Shown one piece after another: positions 30,323 to 41,981 of a DNA stretch of 64,000 nucleotides (positions are counted from its first letter, which is position 1; each line of letters starts with the position of its first letter). The notes beneath the pieces were generated by a model. That model saw only the letters and a program-made list of their open reading frames with translations, did not search any database and was not told the origin of the DNA. This DNA is from Lagopus muta. Taxonomy: Eukaryota > Chordata > Aves > Galliformes > Phasianidae. The translations under genes and the position numbers were made by a program. The stretch is from NCBI RefSeq assembly GCF_023343835.1, contig NC_064433.1:135187957-135251956 (forward strand), given 5' to 3'.

Positions 30323-33300
30323 GTGGGTCTTCACCCTTCCTTCTGTCACTGATCATGAGGAAAGTGAAAAGAAAGTTGGGGGGGATGTAGAGGTTATGGT
30401 TCCTACAGCTTTCCTGTTAAGATGGAGTAACTGAAGTGTCTTTTATGAGAAGAAGGTCTAAGAATGCATCATGAAACTGAGAGTGGATATCTTAAAAGAT
30501 GCACATAAAATATTAACTACTGGCCTACTTCTTCACCAGATGTCAGGTGTGTGTTTTGTACCTGGTGGTGTTTCAGGATCGGTAGGATACTGTGATAGAC
30601 ACTTAGAACTGAATCAGATGCAGAAGTATTGTCATTTTTAAGTAGGTGTTTCTTTTTCCAACATGGGTTCCCAATTTGAGTCCAGTTTATCACCCTATTC
30701 ATTAATAAATGCTCTCACTTCAGTGGGATCCTTCATGGATATTTTTAAGTAGACTATGTAGCCATTGATTTCATATTTTTAATGTGATAGACAGAGTTAT
30801 TTACAGAGTTAGGGCCAGTTTTGTCATCCAGCTTCCAATCTAAATGTTGAAGAGTTTGAGGGTAAAGCATGAAATTGAAAGGAATTGAACAAACGATGCT
30901 TCTGTGGTGACAGAAGATAATATGCCTTCTTCTGAACTTGGCTTTGCCTACCAACGAAGTTGTTTTAAAGCCTTCATTCTACTCCACAAAAGAACTGATA
31001 GAAATGAGTTTCTATTAGATGCTTGATTTCTATTTTTTACCTAGTAACAGGTGCTGGTACTTAGCTGTCTTCTTTTATGTCGTTGCAGACATCTCTGCCG
31101 TCCCTGCCATAACAGGGAAAAAGCCAGAGGCCTGGGAAAGTACATTTGCCAGAAGTGCCACGCCATTATTGACGAGCAACCCCTCATTTTCAAAAATGAT
31201 CCCTATCACCCTGATCATTTCAACTGTGCAAACTGCGGGTAACTTGAGTTCCACATAAGAAACAGGAGAATGCTGGTTTTATTTGTTTCACCACTTCCGT
31301 GTTAAAGTGGAAACCAGTCCAGTACAAGAGGCAAAAGGGATGAGTTCTGAGTGCCTTGCTGCTAGATACGTGTCTGGTTACGTCTCCTGGGGTGGTAGAA
31401 TTGGACCTTCCATTCAAACAGCGGGTGATGTGTTGGGAAGTGAGGAAAGACTGTAATGTGCAGCACAGAGTGTCTTAGAGAATAGGAAATGTGGGCACAA
31501 ACTTGCTTATGGCAGCAAAGTCATGGACATTATTTTTCTGCTATAAAGGGTGGAAAGGTGGTCTTTTGGGGCTGCTTCAGTCATTACCTTGCCTATGTTC
31601 TTTCCTTTTATTTGAGTTGCCCAAAGTATGCTTTTCTTTTAAGCTTTCTCTCACCTCATTTTGTCAGCTTCTGCAGCTGCAGAATACGTAGCTGCATGTT
31701 TCTACATCCCCCACTGATGCGTGGATCAGGGGGCACTGTAGGATATAGCACACGTTATTGGTTGTTTATTTTGTACTACAAAGGAAGCTGTCATTTCAGG
31801 ATCATAGCAGAGGCTGATCTGAAAAACAGCAGTAGTATTGTGCCAGAGCTATTGTCAGCTTATGTTATTCTTTCTCTGATGTTTGATATCATGGAGAAAA
31901 TGCAGAGGAGTACATTTTCCTTTCAGTTACATTTATGTAAATCCAAGAAAGATACTGGTGTGAAGAGAGGCAGAATGCAAGGCAGGCATGACTACAGCTT
32001 TCTAACTGTGTGAGAAAAGTTCAGTAGCTATTTTCAGAGAGATTTGATGCATCCTACATAGCAGGCTTTTCTTAGTTTCCTGTGGAATCAATCAGCCTTG
32101 TTTAAAAAATAATCATATTGAACTGGCATATTTGATGCTGCTGAATACATTATTGTAGTACAAATACAGTTCCTGAAACAAGTGCTCAAAATTAAATGAT
32201 GTCTACAGAAGCTCTTGAGTTGAACTTGTTCAGTCCCTTTATTCATGCTCTCAATTAATGAATTTCTGAACAGGAAGGAACTTACTGCTGATGCTCGTGA
32301 GCTGAAGGGAGAATTATATTGTTTGCCCTGCCATGACAAAATGGGCGTCCCCATCTGTGGAGCATGTAGAAGACCAATTGAAGGACGTGTGGTGAATGCT
32401 ATGGGCAAACAGTGGCACGTGGAGGTAAACATCAGCTGGCACGTTGTCTTTCACAAATGTAAATGTTCACTTACTTAACTGGAATGTCACCGATCAGTTT
32501 CCATGAAAGGATTAGAAAAGTATGCAGCAGTGGTCAGCAAATGCATCTCCTAACCCCATTTTCAACCTTCTCGTGCCTGATCTTCCACTGAGAAAAGACT
32601 TCTGCCTGCAGAGCTAAAATCAGTAGTCCAAGGAAGCCTTGCAAGGTCCATGTAGAAGAAAATGTCCCCAAGTGAGAAGCAGGAGATACAGAAAGGCCGT
32701 CAAGTTCTGTGACAAACGTAATACTAGTGGGCATTATCATATTTCTGTGGTTTGCATTTACTGGCCATGTAAATATTTCTAAAGCAGTTTAGGTGACAGT
32801 TCCTATTTCAAGTCCATGTGCAAGATTTAGTTCTTAATCTTCCATTGAAGTTACGAAGATAAGCAGTCTTTGTTGTGAAATTCTTCTCCAGCAAGTGCTT
32901 TCTTCACAAGATGCAACAGTGGTGAAAATTATTTGATCTCACTTTATTCTGTCATTAATAACATATCAGAACCACCTCGGTGCATTTTTTTTTTTCTTTT
33001 TTGGAAGTTTTGGGTTGAAATGTTAAAAGACAGCAAAAGGAATGTTATTTTAGTGATGTAAAGCACAAAACAAGTGGTAATTCTTATTTTCTAGACGGCA
33101 CAGTGACTCAGAAGGCTTTGGTCCTGTTCAGTAGGGATTGTTGGTTTGCTTTCTCAAAAAAAACCCACCGTTATTCACAAGAAATCCAAAATCAATCCCT
33201 AATTTTCTTCATAGCATTTCGTTTGTGGAAAATGTGAGAAGCCATTCCTGGGTCATCGTCACTACGAGAGAAAAGGCCTGGCCTATTGTGAAACCCACTA

Positions 33301-36300
33301 CAATCAGGTAAGGTTGCATGTTTTTGAAAACTGCAATTTTTAAACTCACCAACAGATTTTATTAATGGGAGATGGAAAGTGAGAGAGATTGTTTTCTTAT
33401 GATCACCTGTGAGTATAAAGTTAACTGGTAGGTGTTCCACTGCAGGCAGTTGATATGGGTTTCTCTATAGGTAAGTTTTGCATTGAAAAAAGAAACAGGT
33501 GGGTAATTCATAAAGGAAAGCTGGGCTAATCAGAATCTAGTTGTTCTTCAAGCTTAGGGTTTCTTATGTTGAGCCGTTCCAAGCTTTTACACACCTCTAA
33601 GATCAGAGCAGCTGATGACACTCAGGTTTTCCCAAGAACATAAAGACCATTTGCCACTCAGGAGCTGTGGTTTAACACAAAGCCTTTGTGTAGGGTGGCC
33701 TTCCTTACAGCTGCAATTCTGAGTTGACTGTGTGTTAAGATAGACTGCATCAAGCGGCTCTTCCATCCACTTGCTGAAGACCAACAAAGGCAAAATTTGT
33801 CAGAGGGCACCACCTAGTGACCACTTGCATTTAAAGAAGAGATGCATGGAGTTGCACCGTTTGCCTCCAGCCTCCCTTGATTGTGCAGTCCAGCACCATA
33901 ATGGATGGACCTTTCTTCTGTGGCAGCCAAGTGCAAGGTGTCACGTACACATCTTTGCTTGGATAAATAAGGGAGGATTACAGGTGGGAGTTGTAAGGCA
34001 TCTGCTAATTACAGATGGATCCTAAATCTGTCAGTGACGAAGGGCAGGTGATTGAAATATTGCTGGCATCCCTGCAGACAATAAATGCCATGACATTGTT
34101 AGCAATAGCACTGCAGTCATGATAGAGCAAGAACGTACACCGGGCAGGAGCTGTGTGTTGAAGGGATGTACAGATGTTCAGCTGGATGGTTACTGAAAGT
34201 GTGTGTGTGACTCTTCATTGCTGAATTTCCAATGTGAAGATGCAAGATTGAATTGAAACCCAAAATCAGACTTGCCATCGTTCTCCTTTATTTAAACTGA
34301 AATAAACAGGAAAGCGATTGAAATGCAGTTGAGAAATTACTGTCAATAAAATCATGACATTAAAAATTCATTGCTTCTCCTTCCTCTTCAGCTGTTTGGT
34401 GATGTATGTTTCCACTGCAATCGTGTGATTGAAGGAGATGGTAAGCAGTTCTCTAGCTTTTTTCTCAATGTTACGTTTTGATGAAAGTTCTTTCTAAAAG
34501 TGGAAGGAAGGTCCTTTGTTGAATCCCTCACTGCTCCCATTAAAGCACAAAGAAGCATTCTCTCTATCAGAAACTGAAATAGATGTGATTAGTCAGAGGC
34601 CAAAGGGGAAGAAGACCTTACAGCAGGTGTTTCACGATGATGGAAGATCAAACAGGAGCTGAAGAGAACTGTGGTCAGCTGGAAACCTTTTAGTAATAAC
34701 CAAAGGCCAGGGATGTTGAGAGATGCACAGGAGGCTTCCTGTCCCCACCAGCTTTCAAAAGGGACCCGTACAACTGTGACAATGACCACATAGGCATCTC
34801 CTCGAGTGAATTTAGGGATCATGACATAGATTTGGAAAAATATTTAGATACTGAACAATTGAGGTGGACTTTGTGAGGGATTTTTTTGTTTTTAAGTGCC
34901 TACCTTCCATTGCTTCAGTTTGGTTCCTGGAGATATTCACCTATCTGTCACAGGCACCTGTCTTTTGAAAATAGAGGCTGATAATAATTTCACAGAACCA
35001 GGAGGGAATTGTACCTGAACAGATCTGGGAAGCCATAACTGGAAGCGCCTTAATTTTGAGGAGGAGTGATTGTTTTGTAGCTTTTTGGACTGTCATCAAT
35101 GATAAAATGCCATAAGGCAAATCATTCCACGTGCAGTCACGTTATTTTGTTCCTAGCTACACCTGCCTGAAGTAAACACTGTAACACATCTTAGCCTCAC
35201 CTAAGCCAAAGCCATTCTCGAAGTGGGAGGAAGCCTCTGCTACATGAAAGGAGCCCTAAAGTAGTTCACAGCCATGTAAATATAGGGTGAGACCTACATT
35301 CCAGAAATGTGCTTTCCCCACACTTTGGGACTGGACACCACCTGCAGAACAACAATCCAGAAGCGCTGTCCTCTGCACTGAGATCCTGAATGAAGAGAAC
35401 TGGGGCTTGGAGTGAATGAGTAACTGCAGCCTTGTCTGATCTTCACATCTCTGTGTGCTGTCATGTCATGCCATATCATCTGACTCTCGATATTGTACAT
35501 TTCAATCACTGAACGGAATATGAAGTAGTAATTATCTTCATTGTGCATCCTCAATTATTCTACATTTCTTCTTTCATTTCTACACACAAATTTGACACTG
35601 CTGTCACAAATGATGAGTATCCAGTTTTGTTTTTCCTCTCTGTCTGGTGAAACAAACTCTTGTGGCAGCAGTTTTTTAAGAGACTGCATTATTGATTGAG
35701 ATCTCTTGTAAGCAGACTTTGCTTTGACTGGTATTATGTTGGCAAGCAGCAGAAGAAATGTAAGCATATGTGGATGTGCTTGCCCCATAGTGTGGGAAAA
35801 GAAGTTTGGCTTTACAGAGTTCTGGTTCTGTTTGCTGCTGACAAAATGTAAGAGAAGAACATTGTCCTGAGTCATAGAATTGTAGCATCTTAGAATGGCC
35901 TGGGTTGAAAAGGACCACCATGATCATCTGGTTCCAACCCCCTGCTATGTGCAGGGTCACCAACCAGCAGACCAGGCTGCCCAGAGCCACATCCAGCCTG
36001 GCCTTGAATGCCTCCAGGGATGGGGCATCCACAGCCTCCTTGGGCAACCTGTTCCAGTGCGTCACCACCTTCTGTGTGGAAAAGCTTCTTCCTAATATCA
36101 AACCTAAATCTCCCCCATCTCAGCTTAAAACCATTCCCCCTTGTCCTATCACTTTCCACCCTCGTAAAAAGCCGTTCCCTTTCCTATTTATACACTCCCT
36201 TCAAATATAGGCAGGCCACAATGAGGTCTCCCCAGAGCCTTCTCTTCTCTAGCTGAACAAGCCCGGTTCCCTCAACCTTTCTTCATGGGAGAGGTGCTTC

Positions 36301-37713
36301 AGCCCCCTGATCATTTTAGTGCCCTTCCTCTGGACCAGTTCCAAGAGCTCCACATGGAACTTTAGAGCCTTAGTCAGAATCCTTGATCTATGGTTGGAAA
36401 CAGAAGCAACATTTGGCAGGGAAAGGTGCCAAGGTATACTGAAAGAGAGGAGTAACTGAAAATTGAGGTACAGAACAAACAGAAGACACTTCCTCTCCAA
36501 AGCAGAGCTGCGTGCCCTCTGCGAGACAGCTTTATCATTGCTTGAGTCCCACTGTGCAACAATCAGGTGTGCCTTCCAGGTCTTGCCTCGTTATTGCTGC
36601 AGACCTTAATGCTTGCTACAAGATTCAAATGATTGTTTTTCACATTTCACAAACATTTGAGCTTAACTGTTCCTTTTTTTGGTAATGCTAATGATGTACT
36701 CTTTTTTTTTTCCCTTGCTCTAGTTGTATCTGCTCTGAATAAGGCATGGTGTGTGAACTGTTTTGCTTGTTCAACCTGCAACACTAAGTTAACGCTCAAG
36801 TAAGTCAGTCGATAGGTGTGATGCCTTCACAACATATCAGTGGTTCTCTTTACAATACTGGATGTTGCTGTAGGTTTAACTGTTACAGTACAAAAGCCGT
36901 CTGAACAACACTGAGACAATGTGCCTGTGCCTTCTTCTTGCTCTATTTACTGATTTACATCTCTTTCAGCTGCCTGTTCCGTTCTTCCTTCAGTTCAGTC
37001 TTCTTAATTCTTGTCCTTTTTCATCCTTTATTTTTTCCGCCTTTCACTCTGAAGAGATAAGTTTGTTGAAATTGATCTAAAACCTGTCTGCAAACACTGC
37101 TATGAGAAAATGCCAGATGAATTTAAGCGACGCCTTGCCAAACGGGAACGTGAAGCGAAGGAGAAAGAGAAGCAGAAAAAGAAAAAGCCCATCTGTTTGT
37201 AAACTGTTTTTCTTCTCACCACCACCTGTGCTCCTTTCTTCTTTGGTCAGTGCTACGGATGCTTTTACTTAACGTTTTTGCATGCGTTCATGGCTCACAG
37301 CCAAATATTTTTCACAAAACTGCAACTTGAAATACTGTTATGTTATTCTTTTAAGCTCTGTTTGCTTAGCAATACAGCTGAGTTTGAAAGATTTTTTCAG
37401 AGACACAGTTATAAATGGGGCATCACTCACTCAGAGTATTTCAGTCACGGTCTGCAATGTGTATGAGCTTCTGAAAGTAATTTCATACATGTGTATAAAG
37501 TGCAGTTGCATTTTTTTGTCTGCATGCATTTAATACACCCTTTATTTTCTTCAGGATCCCTTCCACTAAGGCTTTGTTTTCTTGCTATGTCATTTTAGAA
37601 ATAAATTTGTGGAGTTTGATATGAAGCCTGTCTGCAAAAAGTGCTATGAGAAGTTTCCTCTAGAGCTGAAGAAAAGACTGAAGAAATTAGCTGAAACTGT
37701 GGGAAGGAAGTGA
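30202..37713 (+). CDS. LIMS1: LIMS1 (PINCH1) copy B, 5'-truncated: partial LIM2 to LIM5
   Basis: Exons: 30202-30322, 31089-31238, 32274-32424, 33215-33307, 34392-34440, 36724-36799, then alternative ends 37055-37202 or 37599-37713. All splice sites are canonical and phases agree. The translation follows PINCH1 closely: [103 protein letters not shown]3, LIM4 and LIM5 keep all zinc ligands. LIM2 lacks its first CxxC pair, and all of LIM1 (the ILK-binding domain) is absent, because those exons are missing between RANBP2 copy A and 30202. There is no own promoter or start codon. It is either an untranslated remnant or the 3' part of a chimeric transcript starting in RANBP2 copy A. Confidence 0.9.
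31089..34440 (+). CDS. LIMS1: LIMS1 copy B exons for LIM2 end, LIM3, LIM4 and LIM5 start
   Basis: Four exons (31089-31238, 32274-32424, 33215-33307, 34392-34440) encode [20 protein letters not shown] of LIM3, [13 protein letters not shown] of LIM4 and [11 protein letters not shown] of LIM5. No substitution affecting a zinc ligand is visible. The introns between them hold no recognised gene. Confidence 0.9.
34441..35872. other. LIMS1 copy B intron, no feature recognised
   Basis: Intronic sequence between the LIM5 exons. Open frames are short and chance-like. Confidence 0.4.
35873..36365 (-). mobile_element. CR1 LINE 3' fragment in LIMS1 copy B intron, antisense
   Basis: Reverse-complement CR1 landmarks: octamer-like CATAGAATTG at the 3' tip, 'gaatggcctgggttgaaaa', 'gaccaggctgcccagagcc', 'aacctgttccagtgcgtca', 'cccccttgtcctatcactt', and the older 5' part 'ctcctctggacc'-like text at about 36330. 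It is longer than the RANBP2 intron 1 copy. Confidence 0.9.
37055..37202 (+). CDS. LIMS1: LIMS1 copy B alternative last exon with lysine-rich tail
   Basis: Same exon as 467-614 in unit A, with the same KKKKPICL end and TAA at 37200-37202. No coding difference is seen between the units, which suggests this isoform is maintained or that the duplication is recent. Confidence 0.85.
37599..37713 (+). CDS. LIMS1: LIMS1 copy B standard last exon
   Basis: Same as 1011-1125: [20 protein letters not shown] to the TGA at 37711-37713, unchanged at protein level. Confidence 0.9.
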
Positions 37714-38058
37714 AGACTTCTTGTGCTCTCCCCTTTCCTTATGAAAATGTTGTATCTGTTACTTGGGAGGGACTCTGAGGCTGTAATCAGACAACAGATT
37801 ACAATGCGTGCCTTTCATCTTGAAATGCTCCATTCTCTCTGTGAGTACACGTACAAATACAGATTTGTTGATAAACAGACCACGCTTCTGTCAGCTCACC
37901 TGAGAGGTTTCTGACCCTGATAATGCACCCATACAAGAGGGCCATTGAGCACAGGAATCTCTGAGGAATTTTAGATTGAGAAAATATGCTTGTGAGTACC
38001 TGCAAAAGCACATTGTGCAAACAGGCCCAACGTTATGGGCATGCAGTGTCATTTATAA

Positions 38059-38118
38059 TAATGAAAATATCAATATGCAAATTTATATTAATGAAAATAT
38101 CAGCATGCAAATGAAGCA
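38059..38118 (+). repeat. 30-bp direct tandem repeat with octamer motifs (unit B)
   Basis: Counterpart of 1471-1530. Both ATGCAAAT octamers are retained. Confidence 0.7.
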
Positions 38119-39059
38119 TGCATACAAAATTCCCCGTGGCCTGGGCAAGAAACCAAACAGACCTCATTTCCCGGAAAAATAATGCTTAGATTTCAGGTCC
38201 AATAGTCCCACTGAGGAGCCTTGTTGAAGGTGGTTTGAAAAGTAGCGCCTTTCTAAACACAGTCACTGTACAAATGACCTGCTTCCATAGTTTGTACTTA
38301 CACGCTGAATCTCTGTGCATCAGCCTTAGCATGAAATGTCTGTATGAAGTCTAATTCCCACTGCAAGAAACAAGTATACTCAGATCTACTTGAATTTTGC
38401 TGTATTCCATTCAGAATAACACATTCACTTTTCTATAAGCTCTTGCCTTTGATTTACTTTTGGTGCCTTATTCTGCCGGGCCATATGTAACAGTGTTCCA
38501 TTCAATATATATCTATAGTTTTATTTTTATTCCTTATTTTTGTGCAGAAACTCTGTATGAGGTATTTTCAAAAGATAACAGAATTTGCCTTAATTATCCA
38601 GGATGCAAGAGGAACTTTGCTTCGGGTGTGAACACCTGAGGTTGAAGTTTAGCTTCTAGGCTTCCCTGACTTCTGGAACAGCAATGAAAATGCGTATTTG
38701 AGTTAACTGGCAATATTACTTTTACACTGTGAGTGTAAATATGTGAAGTTTGATCCTACTGGGATCTGTTTCTTCAGCCATCTTCAAGAACTGTGCTCAC
38801 AAATCCTCAGAATTCACTGCAGTGTGCTTGTGCTTGCTTTATACTATTGACTTCTGTCCATGAAAGTTTGCTCTTCCCTTTTCTGTCAAAAATACCATTA
38901 CTTAGGAATTCTTGATGGTACTGTTATCAAGTATGCAAACCTTTTTTTTTTTTTTTCATATTAGAAACACAATTTTTATATCATTACTTCATAGCAAGCA
39001 AAATTTTCTTTCCTGTTTATGGAAAAACAAATGCTTTAAAACATCTTTCCAGTGTCATC

Positions 39060-39065
39060 AATAAA
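39060..39065 (+). promoter_or_regulatory. Candidate polyadenylation signal for LIMS1 copy B
   Basis: Perfect AATAAA in the same position relative to the stop as in unit A. Confidence 0.5.
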
Positions 39066-39100
39066 GGCTAATGTTACTAAAACCTGTATCACCTCTTTTA

Positions 39101-39986
39101 TGTGAGTACTTGAGATGGGTGGAAAAGCATCTAGGCAGCCTTCCTTCACTATGCTTCTACCTGTGACTATCTATGTAAAACTCTTTTACTGTCCTGACTT
39201 AGAGGAGACATCTGCTTGTCCTAGAAATGCACTTTAGTTTTTAGGTTTAAAAAATAAATTATCATTTGTTTCATAACCAACAGCTGGATTCTTCTGGATG
39301 TTTTCTGATTGGCACTGTCACCAGGTTTTCTGAAAGAAAGGAAGTTCAAAAGCACATCTTCCTCCCAGGTTTTGCTCTCTACTCTTTTCACTGCAGTGTA
39401 ACTTTCATCCCAGACTTCCCATTTAGTGCTAGGTAGGGTATTTTTTACTTTGTGGTTATATACAGTTATCCCATGCAATAACACTTCAGTAGCAGAATGC
39501 AGTCATTGCTGTGTTCATGACTGAAAATTTCCCCCCAAAAAACGTATATAAGAAGCGTAATAGTAACACTGCTGAGATTTTGGACTGTGACATGGATTCA
39601 GCCCATCAATACTCAACAATGATTCCTTTACACTGTAACTCAGTTCAAGTGTGTTTGTTTTGTTTTGCTTTTCCACATTATGCTGACCATATGCACAGCC
39701 TTACTGCTGAGGGAGCTGGGAACAATCCCTAACTTGAGGCTGCACAGTAAGCTCTGCCTCGCAAGGTTACATCCACACCTCACTCACAGTGTGTAGCCAT
39801 CAGTCTCCCCTGGGCTCTGTGGCAGTCCTGGGGCCCTAACACAATGTTTTCTGCTCTTTCTTCAAGTTACTGATAGTGAACACGATGTGCAGTAGCAGCA
39901 AGGCAGTGGTTTCTGTGCCATTAACACAGGTGTGTGTTTCAGACCCCACAAATAGCATCAAGGCTGTCTTGGGGCTTCAAAGCCTG
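39101..39986. other. Intergenic sequence, no feature recognised
   Basis: Counterpart of 2501-3399; nothing beyond chance short frames. Confidence 0.4.
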
Positions 39987-40247
39987 TTACATCCCATAAA
40001 GATTTCAGAAGGAAGGGACTGTCAGGTAGTCCAAACATCTGCTCCAGGCAAGTGTGACTTTCAAAGCTTCATCAGTACTAAAAGTTTTACCTAGCCAAGT
40101 TCTGAGCATCTCCAAGGAAGAGGTGATTTCACAGGCCTCTGTGGGCAACAGTTCCAGTATTTAATGACCTTCATGATGAAGTTTTTTTTCTGTATTCTTG
40201 TTTTCCCAGTGGAATGTTGCTCAAATTCACGCTGCTCACTCAGCAGC
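39987..40247 (-). mobile_element. Old, diverged CR1 LINE fragment (unit B)
   Basis: Counterpart of 3400-3660, with the same weak CR1 resemblance. Confidence 0.45.
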
Positions 40248-40456
40248 TGTCTTTGGAGTAAACTGTCATTGAAGTAATAACCATGGTTATTGTCATCAAG
40301 AGCATTAATTAAAAGAAGTGCAAAACAGAGCCAGGGAGTGAGCTAGCAATTAGGCAGCCTGGAAAATTACAGGTCTGGTGCTGAAGTTCACTTCCTGGCC
40401 TGTCAGTACTGTAAATACTTCACATAGATGTACGTGCTTTGAGGCTGATTTTATGA

Positions 40457-40849
40457 CAAGAAAGACCCTGCAGTGTGTTCAGAGAAAGACAACGAAGCTG
40501 TGAAGGGTCTGGAGCACAAGTTTTACGGGGAGCAGCTGAGGGAACTGGGGTTGTTCAGTCTGGAAAAGAGGATGCTCAGGGGAGACCTTATCACTCTCCT
40601 GATAAGGTGATGAACCGAAAGGAGGTTGTGGCGAGGTAAGGATTGGCCTCCCAGAGATAGGATGAGAGGGAATGGCCTCAAATTGCACCACGGGAGGTTC
40701 AGATTGGATATTATTAAAAATTCATCCTCAGCAACAGTGGTGAAGCAATGGCACAGGCTGCCAGGGAGGAGATGCAGTCACTGTTCCTGGAGATGTTCAA
40801 CAACTGTAGATGTGGCACTGTCACATCCCACCATAAGAGGAGGGAAAAG
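40457..40849 (+). mobile_element. CR1 LINE 3' fragment, sense (unit B)
   Basis: Counterpart of 3870-4262 with the same truncation, showing that the insertion predates the duplication. Confidence 0.8.
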
Positions 40850-41693
40850 GTGACCAGATTCATGAATACCCCCAGCTAGATTAAGGCAGAACAATGCACA
40901 GATTTCATAATACATCAACTTTAATGAAAATCTATGTACTACAATTATCCCATAATACTGGCACTCTAACAGAGCACTTTAGAAAGCCCAGGGGAGGTAC
41001 CTGCAGGAGGAAGGACCTGCGCCTAAAGCCTTTCTGCCTCTGGCAGCTGCAAGCCCTGTGCTCAGTTCCTATCAAGGTAGTCAGTGTTTCTTGGGTACAG
41101 CAGCAGCCTTAGGGCTTAGCGATGGTGGGCGGGGTGCATTTGTGATTCTCTCCCCATGAATGAGACTTCACCAACTTGCAGCTTGGTGGCCCCACTTTGC
41201 TTAGAACCGGCAGAAAAACAGATCAGCGCCTCCAGTGAGCAGCAGCCAGGACTCCCTGGCAGGAGCTAAAGCACGGGGCGGCGCCGGTGCTCAGAACCAC
41301 AAAACTCAGAACATCGCTTTTTAAGCCCCGTCTCCTGGGTTGGCGCATCTCGCCATCTTACAAGCTGCTTCGGACAGAAACCAAGTATTTCTGCTACTCG
41401 CGGTGCCTGGAACCCAGAGCTCAAAGCTCGTCGTCTATGAATCCGAACAATAAAGCCTGATCGATGGCTGGCGGGTGACGCTGACATTCGCGGTGACGCA
41501 GCACGGCCTTACAGGTGAGGAAAACACCTCAGCACGGCCTCACGCGGCGCTGTTTCCTAAGACCGCTCGAGGGCGGACAGGCTGAGGGCGGCACCGGCGG
41601 CGCGCCGAGCGGAAGCCCGCGCCGAGCGGCGTAACGCTCCGTAATTCAGATTCCCGCCGCCGCGACAACCAACCGCGCACCAGCCGCTCACAC

Positions 41694-41705
41694 TGCGCAT
41701 GCGCG
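41694..41705 (+). promoter_or_regulatory. NRF-1 consensus palindrome (unit B)
   Basis: TGCGCATGCGCG, identical to 5106-5117. Confidence 0.7.
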
Positions 41706-41906
41706 CGTTCGGCGCGTGCGCCGCCCCACGCCGGGACTGTGACGTCGCGCGTCGCCGCGATCGGCAGCGGAGGGCGTTGCGGCGTGTGTGGAGCGGGAAC
41801 TTGCGTAGCGTACGAGTGCCGGCCTTCCGCCGCTTGCTCTTTCTCCTGGTGAGGCTCGGCGCGGTTCCCGACGAGGAGTGCCGGCCGGACGGCCGGGCTC
41901 GGCGCC

Positions 41907-41981
41907 ATGCTACGACGCACGAAGCCCGAGGTGGAGAGATACGTCGCTTCCGTGCAGGCCGCCGCCTCCTCTCCTAGAGAG
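41907..41981 (+). CDS. RANBP2: RANBP2 copy B exon 1 (start codon)
   Basis: Identical in protein to copy A exon 1 ([17 protein letters not shown]...), followed by GTGAGT. Confidence 0.9.

Larger units (their letters stand above)
37714..39100 (+). other. LIMS1: LIMS1 copy B 3' untranslated region
   Basis: Unit B counterpart of 1126-2500, ending at an AATAAA at 39060-39065 and carrying the 30-bp tandem repeat (38059-38118). Confidence 0.55.

Noticed and set aside
31489..32013. 174-codon open frame in a LIMS1 copy B intron
   Set aside because: Low-complexity hydrophobic translation, inside an intron between clear LIM exons, no family resemblance.
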